Source: UBA2029 sp037447125 (GTDB taxonomy: Bacteria; Chloroflexota; Anaerolineae; Aggregatilineales; Aggregatilineaceae). Taken from it: a stretch of 64,000 nt of DNA. Where the stretch lies: the NCBI GenBank assembly GCA_037447125.1, contig JBBIHG010000004.1, positions 21,261 to 85,260 on the forward strand. The letters are read 5' to 3'. Position 1 is the first letter of the stretch, and each line of letters opens with the position of its first letter. Below the pieces are notes generated by a model, which saw nothing but the letters and a program-made list of their open reading frames with translations, was not told the origin of the DNA and did no database searches. The position numbers were made by a program, and so were the translations under genes. Shown here in pieces: positions 17,601 to 24,340 of this stretch.

Positions 17601-17695
17601 CGCTGTACGACGCCGCCGGAATTCGTATCATGCATGGACCGCTGCTGCCAGAGCGCGTCTGGCGCGCGCTGCGCCAGCAGGCCAAGGCTGGATGA
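14684..17695 (+). CDS. xdhD: XdhD-type molybdenum hydroxylase: iron-sulfur domain fused to molybdopterin domain
   Basis: A 1003-residue fusion of an N-terminal ferredoxin/[2Fe-2S] domain (1-160) and a xanthine-dehydrogenase molybdopterin domain (about 225-1003). The helical-domain cluster is intact (C105, C108, C140, C142), but the four plant-ferredoxin cysteines are absent: the KYGDDQGVSGMD stretch (35-46) has no cysteine. Molybdenum-site signatures include GGGFGVKQ, the SGAFRGYG loop, FDKGAYASST, and GPFGAKAVAEIPLDG with the catalytic glutamate. AGQSDPEPGPHDNY is typical of the XdhD subgroup. It probably hydroxylates a purine or related N-heterocycle. GTG 14684 has GGAGGAG about 10 bases upstream and overlaps the preceding stop. 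Confidence 0.9.
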   Translation: MKITFSLNGEAVALDAAPNESLLRLLRRHGVFGVKYGDDQGVSGMDVVLLDGAPVVSSLILAAQVAGRSVVTIEGVGGAQERGWRGSEPLHPLQVAFVETGAIQCGYCTPAMILAAKALLERNPSPTEGDVREALAGVLCRCTGYVKPVEAVLRAAAMMRGEEVPPIGPERAIPVPAEIFTRPAGWGDDDALPPADSPQAGPGTSHVTTRTLPVMLVAPEADTLQQVGKPARKVDARKLVQGNPAFTDDIEFRGMLVGKLLLSPHAHALIKRIDASRARALPGVHAVLTHQDLPRVPYTTAGQSDPEPGPHDNYSLDTKVRFVGDRVAAVAAETEEIARKALELIEVEYELLPAIFDPRESMKEGAPILHDEPESWHIEDRTRNLAAVIDWEVGDVEAGFAQADRIFEATYYSPKVQQTPLEPHVVVTWWDEDDRLVIRTSTQVPFHVRRILAPVLGLAEKRIRVIKPRIGGGFGVKQEVLIEDICAHLTIATGRPVRLEYTREEEFYASRSRHPMVLTLKTGVTRDGKIVANQMHALSDTGACGSHAMTVAGNTGHKAMSLYNAPNIKFRADAVYTNTPPSGAFRGYGVPQGFWAVEQQIEWIAREMGWDPLRFRLNNAIKSGDEHPASKAWSEGREAAPEFIQSCGLAECVEQGAKAIRWHERFGNPAWHQVPGKPHLRRGIGVAAVMQGTAIPRLDMGAASIKINDDGSFNLLVGATDLGTGSDTVLTQMAAEVLGCAPEDFITYSSDTDFTPFDKGAYASSTTYISGRATVLAAEKVAAQMREVAARMLNQQDGGTSPIAPEDIVLRDRAAHAPDGRSVTHRAIALNSLHHEHQQQIMATASYVSPDSPPPFAAQYVTLTLDTETGQFTVDEMVMAVDGGVIVNPVTASGQIEGGMVQALGYGHCEEMVFDAMGRMTNPQFGPYKIYRADEMPEMGVIFVETYEPSGPFGAKAVAEIPLDGVGPALANALYDAAGIRIMHGPLLPERVWRALRQQAKAG

Positions 17696-17711
17696 GCCGA
17701 AAGGAGCGCGC

Positions 17712-18536
17712 GTGAGCGAAGACAGAGCCGTTTTTGAGGCGGCGCTCGCTGCTCAACAGGACGGGCGGCCGGCTGCGCTAGCCATTGTCGTGGAGACGCA
17801 AGGTTCCGTCCCGCGTCAGGCGGGGAGCAAGATGCTGGTCTGGCCGGACGGGCAGATCGTCGGCACGGTGGGCGGCGGGCAGATGGAAGCGTTCGTCATC
17901 GCCGAGGCTCAGGCGGCCATGCGCAGCGGAGAGAGTCGCATCGTCAGCTACGACCTGGCCGATCCAGAATCTGGCGATCCGGGTGTGTGTGGCGGGTCGG
18001 TGCGCGTCTATGTCGAGCCGCTGTTGCCCCCGGCGACGGTGCTAGTCATCGGCGCCGGACACGTGGGCAAAGCCGTTGCTGAACTGGCGAAGTGGCTGGG
18101 TTATCGCGTGATCGTGACGGACGACCGGCCCGGCTATGCCACGTCCGGGCAAATTCCGGGCATGGACGGGTACCTGACGGTCGCGCCGGGCCAGTTAGCG
18201 GAGCAGGCCCCGATCACAGCACGGACGTACGTCATTGCCGTGACGCGCGGGCTGATCGTGGACGAGGCGCTGTTGCCCGCGCTGCTGCGCACAGACGCGC
18301 CCTACATCGGGCTGATCGGGAGTCGTCGCCGCTGGATGATCACGGCTGAGGCGCTGCGCGCGAAGGGGGTGGCGCAGGCCGATCTTGACCGCGTTCACGC
18401 CCCGATCGGGCTGTCTATTGGGGCTGAGACGCCCAAGGAGATCGCCGTGAGCATTCTCGCCGAGGTCATTCAGGCCCAGCGCGGGGGAAGTGGCAAGTCA
18501 CTGCAGTGGCCGAGCGGGCAGGATGCGCCCAGGTGA
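17712..18536 (+). CDS. xdhC: XdhC/CoxI-family molybdenum hydroxylase maturation factor
   Basis: A 274-residue protein with the XdhC N-terminal domain (ETQGSVPRQAGSKMLVWPDG, GTVGGGQMEAFVIAEA, CGGSVRVYVEPL) and a C-terminal Rossmann domain (VIGAGHVGKAVAELAKWLGY near residue 110). XdhC proteins bind molybdenum cofactor, promote its sulfuration and insert it into xanthine-dehydrogenase-type enzymes. The next conserved segment, YIGLIGSRRRWMI, is typical. GTG 17712 follows AAAGGAG by 5 bases and lies 16 bases after xdhD, so it very likely matures that enzyme and perhaps the second hydroxylase downstream. Confidence 0.92.
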   Translation: MSEDRAVFEAALAAQQDGRPAALAIVVETQGSVPRQAGSKMLVWPDGQIVGTVGGGQMEAFVIAEAQAAMRSGESRIVSYDLADPESGDPGVCGGSVRVYVEPLLPPATVLVIGAGHVGKAVAELAKWLGYRVIVTDDRPGYATSGQIPGMDGYLTVAPGQLAEQAPITARTYVIAVTRGLIVDEALLPALLRTDAPYIGLIGSRRRWMITAEALRAKGVAQADLDRVHAPIGLSIGAETPKEIAVSILAEVIQAQRGGSGKSLQWPSGQDAPR

Positions 18537-18560
18537 ACGGACGAATGAGAAAGTGCTGCG

Positions 18561-19169
18561 TTGAAGATACTCGCCGTCAGTGATGTGGTGCAACCCCATC
18601 TGCAGAATCCGGCGTACCTCCGCGCGACTTACGCGGATGTGGATGTTTTGGTGAGCTGCGGCGATATGCCTGTTGCGTACCTGGATCTCATTGGGACGGT
18701 GCTGGTGCTGCCACTGTTCTTTGTGCGCGGCAATCACGACACAGGCTATGCCCCCCACCATCCCGGCGGAGACAACCTGCACCTGCGCTTCCTCAAGTTC
18801 CAGGGACGGTTGTTCGCCGGGTTGGAGGGCTCGATTCGCTATAACCGGGCCGATGCCCAGTACACGCAGGGCGAGATGATGATCAACGTGCTGCGCCTGC
18901 TGCCGCGGATGGTCGTGCGCCGGGCCTGGGCGGGCTACGGCGTCCATGTCCTGGTCGCGCACTCGCCCCCGCGCCACATCCACGACATCGCAGAGGACCC
19001 GGCGCACCGTGGGTTCAACGCCTTTCGGCTGCTGATGCGCGTGGGGCGGCCCATGTTCCTGCTGCACGGCCACGTGGATACCTGGGACAGGCGACGGACG
19101 AGGAGCACGGTCTTCGCCGGGACGACGGTACTCAACGTGAACCCGTACATGGTCGTCGAAGTCCCCTGA
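18561..19169 (+). CDS. Calcineurin-like metallophosphoesterase
   Basis: A 202-residue metallophosphoesterase. Metal-binding motifs occur in order: D7 in ILAVSDVVQPH, VSCGDM, RGNHDTG, VLVAHSPPRHIHD, and LLHGHVDTWDR. The first motif is D-V-V rather than the usual D-x-H, as in a subgroup of uncharacterised phosphoesterases. The start is TTG 18561, 24 bases after xdhC; no better start keeps the first strand. Substrate unknown. Its place between XdhC and hydroxylase subunit genes may be incidental or may indicate nucleotide turnover. Confidence 0.8.
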   Translation: MKILAVSDVVQPHLQNPAYLRATYADVDVLVSCGDMPVAYLDLIGTVLVLPLFFVRGNHDTGYAPHHPGGDNLHLRFLKFQGRLFAGLEGSIRYNRADAQYTQGEMMINVLRLLPRMVVRRAWAGYGVHVLVAHSPPRHIHDIAEDPAHRGFNAFRLLMRVGRPMFLLHGHVDTWDRRRTRSTVFAGTTVLNVNPYMVVEVP

Positions 19170-19183
19170 GTGGGGGAGTCCGC

Positions 19184-19214
19184 TTTAGGCAAGTGTTCTC
19201 TTCTATGCTAGTAT
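19184..19214 (+). promoter_or_regulatory. Possible promoter ahead of FAD/iron-sulfur subunit gene
   Basis: The 96-base gap after the phosphoesterase is AT-richer than its surroundings and contains TTAGGC at 19185-19190 and TAGTAT at 19209-19214 (18-base spacing), followed by a leader of about 45 bases. The match to consensus is weak; an internal promoter for the second hydroxylase is plausible only. Confidence 0.3.
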
Positions 19215-19265
19215 AGCTCTCGCACGAGCAGTAAACGGGCAGCCCGAAAAGGACAGGATTGGTGT

Positions 19266-20693
19266 ATGTGGCAGAATTACTATAGCGTTACGTCCGTCAA
19301 AGAGGTCCTCGAATTGCTGGCGCAGTTTGGAGCGCAGGCCCGCATCGTTGCCGGCGCGACCGATCTGCTGCTGGAACTGGAGCGCGGAGCGCGGCCCGGA
19401 GTGGAGACGCTCATTGACATCACGCGCGTGCCGGGCCTGGATCAGATCACAGTGCGCGGTGACACGATCCGGCTGGGGCCGCTGGTCACACACAACCATC
19501 TGGTGGGCAATCCTGTCGTCGTTGAGCGGGCGCTACCGCTGGCGCAGGCAGCCTGGAGCGTCGGCGCGCCGCAGATTCGCAACCGGGGCACGGTGGCGGG
19601 CAATGTGATCACAGCCAGCCCGGCCAACGACACGATCACGCCGTTGTGGGCGCTGGGAGCCACAGTGACGCTGACCTCGCTGCGCGGGGAGCGCACGCTC
19701 GATTTCCCGGCCTTCTACCGGGGCGTGCGCCAGACGGCGCTGGCGCCTGATGAGATGCTGACGGCCATCACCTTTCCGGCACTCGGCAGGCACGAGCGAG
19801 GCATCTTCCTCAAGCTGGGGCTGCGCAACGCCCAGGCGATCTCCGTGGTCAACGCGGCGGTGGTGCTCGGCTTCGCGGGCGATACCATCACCCGCGCGGC
19901 GGTCACGCTGGGCAGCGTGGCGCCGACGATTCTGCGCGTGCCTGTCGTCGAGCAGTACCTGCAGGGCAAGACGCTGACCGATGAGGTGATCCGCGAGGCG
20001 GCGCGCCTGGCAGCGGCAGCGCCTACCCCCATTGACGACGTGCGCAGCAGCGCCGTCTACCGCACGGAGATGTGCCGGGTGCTGGTAGCGAGGGCGCTGC
20101 GCGCGCTGCGGGCCGGAACTGAGCGCGAGGGCTGGCCCGATGATCCGGCCATGCTGTGGGGCGCGCACCGGGCGGCGGTGCGAGAGCCGCTGCCGGCGGT
20201 CGTCCGTCATGAGGACGATCTCGGCGACACGATTGTCACTACGGTGAACGGCAAGACGTATTCGATCACTGGCGCGTCGAACAAGACGTTGCTGCGCTTT
20301 CTGCGCGAGGATGTGGGATTGACGGGCACCAAAGAAGGCTGTGCGGAGGGCGAATGCGGCGCGTGCAGCGTGTTCCTTGATGGGGTGGCAGTGATGGCCT
20401 GCCTGGTGCCGGCGCCGCGCGCTCATGGCGCGCAGACTATGACGGTTGAGGGACTGGCGGCGGAGGATGGGACGCTGCACCCGTTGCAGCAAGCCTTTGT
20501 AGAGACGGGCGCCGTCCAGTGCGGCTACTGCACGCCCGGCCTCCTGATGTCTGGCGTGAAGCTGCTGGAGGAGCATCCGCACCCGACGCGCGCCCAGATC
20601 GAGCAGAGCATCACCGGGAATCTGTGCCGCTGTACGGGGTACTACAAGATCGTGCAGGCCTTTGAGCAAGCTGCGGAGGGAAGCAAAGCCTGA
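19266..20693 (+). CDS. Molybdenum hydroxylase FAD-binding subunit fused to [2Fe-2S] subunit
   Basis: A 475-residue fusion. The first 290 residues are a CoxM/XdhB-like FAD domain, with RIVAGATDLLLELERG and the signature RNRGTVAGNVITASPANDT. After a linker, about residues 318-475 form a complete CoxS/XdhC-type two-cluster iron-sulfur domain: GTKEGCAEGECGACSVF plus a following cysteine for the plant-type cluster, and CGYCTPG with CRCTGYYKIV for the helical cluster. The order FAD then Fe-S is the reverse of eukaryotic xanthine dehydrogenase. It should pass electrons from the molybdenum subunit encoded at 21268. The start is ATG 19266 with AAAGGAC upstream. Confidence 0.92.
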   Translation: MWQNYYSVTSVKEVLELLAQFGAQARIVAGATDLLLELERGARPGVETLIDITRVPGLDQITVRGDTIRLGPLVTHNHLVGNPVVVERALPLAQAAWSVGAPQIRNRGTVAGNVITASPANDTITPLWALGATVTLTSLRGERTLDFPAFYRGVRQTALAPDEMLTAITFPALGRHERGIFLKLGLRNAQAISVVNAAVVLGFAGDTITRAAVTLGSVAPTILRVPVVEQYLQGKTLTDEVIREAARLAAAAPTPIDDVRSSAVYRTEMCRVLVARALRALRAGTEREGWPDDPAMLWGAHRAAVREPLPAVVRHEDDLGDTIVTTVNGKTYSITGASNKTLLRFLREDVGLTGTKEGCAEGECGACSVFLDGVAVMACLVPAPRAHGAQTMTVEGLAAEDGTLHPLQQAFVETGAVQCGYCTPGLLMSGVKLLEEHPHPTRAQIEQSITGNLCRCTGYYKIVQAFEQAAEGSKA

Positions 20694-20743
20694 AGCCCGG
20701 AGTGGGGCCAAGGGTAGTGCTGCACACGGCGGAGGAACAAGCG

Positions 20744-21193
20744 ATGAGCAGGTACACGCCCCAGAAGGTGGAGCGGCGCACCAGTCGTTGGTTGCCGATC
20801 GTCGGTCTTACTTTGGCCGGACTGCTGGCAGTGGCAGCCTACCTGGTCGCTTTCCCGCTGGTGGACTTTGGGCGCGAGCAGAGCGATGCCGTTGACAACG
20901 CCTACGGTGACCTGCGGAAGCAGTTTGCCGGCTATCCATGGTACGCCGACAGCGAGCGCTATCACGGCAACAACATTGTCGAGATACTCGTTGGGCTGAT
21001 GCTGTGGCTGGTGATGATGGGCGTGGCGATGCTGGTGGTCGGCGCGGCCACCTACGGTACGGACCCCGAGCGCGCCGCCTGGAAGCAAATGGGACCGTCA
21101 CCGGCCAACAAGAAGGCTGTGGTCAAGCAGCTCAAGAAAGACCTGAAAGAGGCCAAACGCCAGGAGCGCGAGCTCAAGCGCAAGAAGAAGTGA
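20744..21193 (+). CDS. Small two-helix membrane protein with lysine-rich tail, within hydroxylase operon
   Basis: A 149-residue protein with hydrophobic helices near residues 17-37 and 78-102, a short extracytoplasmic loop between them (AVDNAYGDLRKQFAGYPWY), and a strongly basic cytoplasmic tail from about residue 120 ending ERELKRKKK. The start ATG 20744 has GGAGGAA 6 bases upstream. It lies between the FAD/Fe-S subunit and molybdopterin subunit genes of the same hydroxylase, which suggests a membrane partner or anchor. No known family is recognised. Confidence 0.7.
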   Translation: MSRYTPQKVERRTSRWLPIVGLTLAGLLAVAAYLVAFPLVDFGREQSDAVDNAYGDLRKQFAGYPWYADSERYHGNNIVEILVGLMLWLVMMGVAMLVVGAATYGTDPERAAWKQMGPSPANKKAVVKQLKKDLKEAKRQERELKRKKK

Positions 21194-21267
21194 GCGCATG
21201 GACGCAACGCGCTGCCGTCGCTGTGCCGCCGGCGGACGTCTTACATGACAAGGAGCATGGAGAACCA

Positions 21268-23493
21268 GTGAGCGCGAATGAGGTGATGATCGGCCGGAGT
21301 GTGCACCGCCTTGACGCGGTCGGCAAGGTCACTGGCGAGACGCCGTACCCTGGCGATATTGACATGGAAGGTCAGTTGTGGATGAAGATCCGCTTCTCTG
21401 ATCGCGTTCACGCGCGGATCACGGCCATTGACACCAGCCAGGCCGAGGCCTATCCGGGCGTGGTGGCAGTGTTCACCGCCAGGGATGTGCCGGTCAATGA
21501 ATACGGGCTGATCATGCCCGACCAGCCCGTGTTGTGCGGGCCGGGCAGCGCCAGAGAGGGTGCCAACATCGTGCGCTGCATCGGCGATCAGGTTGCGCTG
21601 GTGGTGGCCGATAGCGAGGCGGCGGCTGCGGAGGCGGCCCGCTTGATAGACATCACTTATGAGGACCTGCCGGTTGTCGCCAGCTCGGAGGAGGCGCTGC
21701 AAGACGGAGCTCCCCAACTCCACGCGAACGCGCCAGGCAATGTCCTCATCCACTACCGCATCCGTCATGGCGATATCGCGGCGGGCTGGGCGCAGGCCGA
21801 TGTCGTGGTGGAGGGCGAGTATCGCACGGGCGCTCAGGAGCACGCCTACCTCCAGCCCGAAGCTGGACTGGGCTATATAGACGAAGAAGGCCGCGTCACC
21901 GTGGTGGTGGCCGGCCAGTGGGTCCATGAAGACCAGGAGCAGGTGGCCCATGCCCTGGGCCTGCCGGAAGAACAAGTGCGCATCATCTACCCGGCCATCG
22001 GCGGCGCGTTCGGCGGGCGCGAAGATATGTCCGTCCAGATCGTGCTGGGATTGGCCGCATGGAGACTTCGGCGCCCGGTCAAGATCATCTGGAGCCGCGA
22101 GGAGTCGATCATTGGCCATCACAAGCGGCATCCCATGACGATCCGGGCGAAGTGGGGCGCGACGAAAGAGGGCAGGCTGGTCGCCGCCGAAGCCGAGATC
22201 ATCGCTGACGCCGGCGCGTATGCCTATACGTCCACTAAGGTGCTGGGCAACGCGCACCTGATGGCCTGCGGCCCGTATGTCTTCCCTCACGCCAGCATTG
22301 ACAGCTATGCCGTCTACACGAACAACGTGCCTAGCGGCGCGTTCCGGGGCTTTGGCGGGCCGCAGGCCGCCTTTGCCGCCGAAGGCCAGATGAATAAACT
22401 GGCCGAGGCACTGGGTATGGACCCGGTCGCGCTGCGCGCTATGAACGTGCTCAAGGATGGCAGCATCACCGTGGTCGGCTCGCCGCTGCCGCGTGGCGTT
22501 ACGCTCGACCGCGTGCTGGCTGAGGGCGCAGTCCAGAGCGGCTACTGGCAGCACTCTGGCGACGGCTGGCAGCGCCTGCCTGTTGCCCAGCCAGCGGACC
22601 CGGCCAGGCGGCGCGGAGTCGGCATGGCGATGGGTTTCAAGAACGTGGGGTTCAGCTTCGGCGCGCCAGAGCAGAACTGGGCGACGGTGGAGCTGCACGG
22701 CTCCAGCGAGATCGAGCGCGTGGTCGTGCGCGAGGCAGGCGCTGACGTGGGCCAGGGGGCGCACACGGTCTTCGCGCAGATGGCGGCGGAGGCGGTGGGT
22801 GTGCCGCTGGAGCGGGTCGAGCTGCTCGGCCACGACACAGCGCACGCCGGCAATTCGGGCAGCTCGTCGGCGTCGCGCATGACGTTCATGGCCGGCAATG
22901 CGATCAAGGGGGCGGCGGAACTGGCCCTGAAGAAATGGCAGGACGAGGAGCGTCCTGCGGTTGCCACCTATCAGTATCGCCCGCCCAAGACGACGCCCTA
23001 TGACCCACAGACAGGGCGCAGCGAGCCGAACTTCGCCTACGGCTATATGGCGCAGTTCGTCGAGGTGGAAGTGGATGTTGAGACCGGGCACGTGCGGGTG
23101 GTGCGCGTGGTCTCGGCGCACGATGTCGGCAAGGCGATCAACCCGCATTTGATCGAGGGTCAGATAGAAGGTGGGGTCGTCCAGGCGCTGGGGTATGCCG
23201 TCATGGAGGATGTGGTGACCCAAAACGGGCGCATCCTGAATCCCTACCTGTCAACGTACCTGATCCCGACGATCTGGGACATCCCGGAGGAGACGAAGTC
23301 GGTCATTCTCGAATACGCCGATCCGCACGGGCCCTGGGGAGCGCGCGGCATGGCGGAGATGCCTTTCATCCCGCTCGCTCCGGCGATTGCGGCGGCGCTG
23401 CACGACGCAACCGGGGTGTGGTTCGACCGCATTCCCCTGACGCCGGAGCGAGTGGTGGCCAGACTGCGCGAGAAGGGCATCGGTGTTATTTGA
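21268..23493 (+). CDS. Molybdenum hydroxylase large (molybdopterin-binding) subunit
   Basis: A 741-residue xanthine dehydrogenase/nicotinate hydroxylase-type molybdopterin subunit. Landmarks are GRSVHRLDAVGKVTGETPYP at the N-terminus, GGAFGGREDMSVQ, GAFRGFGGPQAAFA, GADVGQGAHTVFAQMAAEAV, and GPWGARGMAEMPFIPLAP with the likely catalytic glutamate. It should pair with the FAD/Fe-S fusion at 19266, giving a second complete hydroxylase next to the XdhD-type fusion. GTG 21268 is chosen because GGAG lies 5 bases upstream and it begins right at the conserved N-terminus. The substrate (xanthine, hypoxanthine or another heterocycle) cannot be read. It overlaps yqeB by 11 bases. Confidence 0.92.
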   Translation: MSANEVMIGRSVHRLDAVGKVTGETPYPGDIDMEGQLWMKIRFSDRVHARITAIDTSQAEAYPGVVAVFTARDVPVNEYGLIMPDQPVLCGPGSAREGANIVRCIGDQVALVVADSEAAAAEAARLIDITYEDLPVVASSEEALQDGAPQLHANAPGNVLIHYRIRHGDIAAGWAQADVVVEGEYRTGAQEHAYLQPEAGLGYIDEEGRVTVVVAGQWVHEDQEQVAHALGLPEEQVRIIYPAIGGAFGGREDMSVQIVLGLAAWRLRRPVKIIWSREESIIGHHKRHPMTIRAKWGATKEGRLVAAEAEIIADAGAYAYTSTKVLGNAHLMACGPYVFPHASIDSYAVYTNNVPSGAFRGFGGPQAAFAAEGQMNKLAEALGMDPVALRAMNVLKDGSITVVGSPLPRGVTLDRVLAEGAVQSGYWQHSGDGWQRLPVAQPADPARRRGVGMAMGFKNVGFSFGAPEQNWATVELHGSSEIERVVVREAGADVGQGAHTVFAQMAAEAVGVPLERVELLGHDTAHAGNSGSSSASRMTFMAGNAIKGAAELALKKWQDEERPAVATYQYRPPKTTPYDPQTGRSEPNFAYGYMAQFVEVEVDVETGHVRVVRVVSAHDVGKAINPHLIEGQIEGGVVQALGYAVMEDVVTQNGRILNPYLSTYLIPTIWDIPEETKSVILEYADPHGPWGARGMAEMPFIPLAPAIAAALHDATGVWFDRIPLTPERVVARLREKGIGVI

Positions 23494-24328
23494 CCAGGTG
23501 CCGGTGATCGTCCGGGGCGGGGGCGACCTCGCCTCAGGCGTCGTCTACCGGCTGGTGAAGGCGGGCTTTCCGGTGCTGGTCATCGAGCTGGAACGCCCGC
23601 TGGCCATCCGGCGGGCGGTCGCCTTTGCGTCGGCAGTGTTTGAAGGCAGCGTCACGGTCGAGGACATCACAGCGCGGCGCATCGCCCATCCTGGCGAGAT
23701 CGCCGGAGTGCAGGCCACCGGTGAAGTGCCGGTGCTGGTTGATCCCGGCGGGGCAAGCATACGCGCGCTTCGCCCGGCGGTTGTGGTGGATGCGCGCCTG
23801 GCCAAGCGCAACCTGGGCACAGCACCTACGGATGCGCCATTCGTCATTGGGTTGGGGCCGGGCTTCACTGCTGGTGAGGACTGCCACGCGGTGATCGAGA
23901 CGAACCGGGGACACGCCCTGGGCCGGGTGATCTGGCGGGGGGCAGCCGAGCCGGACACCGGCGCACCCAGCAGCGTCCGGGGCCGCACCCTCGGTCGCGT
24001 GCTGCGCGCGCCGTGCGCGGGGACGGTCGAGTCGCTCCCTGCGATTGGTGACACAGTGCGCGCCGGTGATGTGGTGGCGATGGTGGGCCAGCAGACAGTG
24101 CGCGCCCCGTTTGACGGCGTGCTGCGCGGGCTGATTCACCCGTCCGTGCCGGTCACGGCGGGACTAAAGATCGGCGACGTGGACCCGCGCGGCGTGCGCG
24201 AGCACTGCTTCACCATCTCCGACAAGGCACTGGCTATCGGAGGCGGCGTGCTCGAGGCAATCTTGAGCGCGCCGCAGCTTGCGCCACTGCTGAGAGCAGG
24301 CGCTACGCCTGCAAACCTGTCCGGCTGA
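23483..24328 (+). CDS. yqeB: YqeB/EF2563-family selenium-dependent molybdenum hydroxylase system protein
   Basis: A 281-residue protein with an N-terminal Rossmann-like IVRGGGDLASGVVYRL, the strand DARLAKRNLGT, VIGLGPGFTAG, and a C-terminal biotinyl/lipoyl-like beta segment (APCAGTVESLPAIGDTVRAG, then APFDGVLRGLI). This architecture matches YqeB/EF2563, a marker of the labile-selenium molybdenum hydroxylase trait, where it is thought to help load selenium onto the cofactor. GTG 23483 overlaps the preceding subunit by 11 bases. Its pairing with YqeC next door strengthens the call. The biochemical role of the family is inferred from genome association. Confidence 0.9.
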   Translation: MLFDQVPVIVRGGGDLASGVVYRLVKAGFPVLVIELERPLAIRRAVAFASAVFEGSVTVEDITARRIAHPGEIAGVQATGEVPVLVDPGGASIRALRPAVVVDARLAKRNLGTAPTDAPFVIGLGPGFTAGEDCHAVIETNRGHALGRVIWRGAAEPDTGAPSSVRGRTLGRVLRAPCAGTVESLPAIGDTVRAGDVVAMVGQQTVRAPFDGVLRGLIHPSVPVTAGLKIGDVDPRGVREHCFTISDKALAIGGGVLEAILSAPQLAPLLRAGATPANLSG

Positions 24329-24340
24329 CTCGAAGGATGA

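Noticed and set aside
21241..23223. Long - strand open frame (about 660 codons) opposite the Mo hydroxylase large subunit
   Set aside because: It mirrors a gene with clear family motifs and has no recognisable domain. Long antisense frames are expected in GC-rich coding DNA. The same applies to 339-1544, 3595-4734, 10432-12105, 59828-61096 and 60979-62661.
14684..23493. Selenocysteine (in-frame TGA) in the molybdenum hydroxylases
   Set aside because: The frames are uninterrupted and no SECIS-like hairpin context was apparent. Selenium, if used, would be a labile cofactor rather than selenocysteine.
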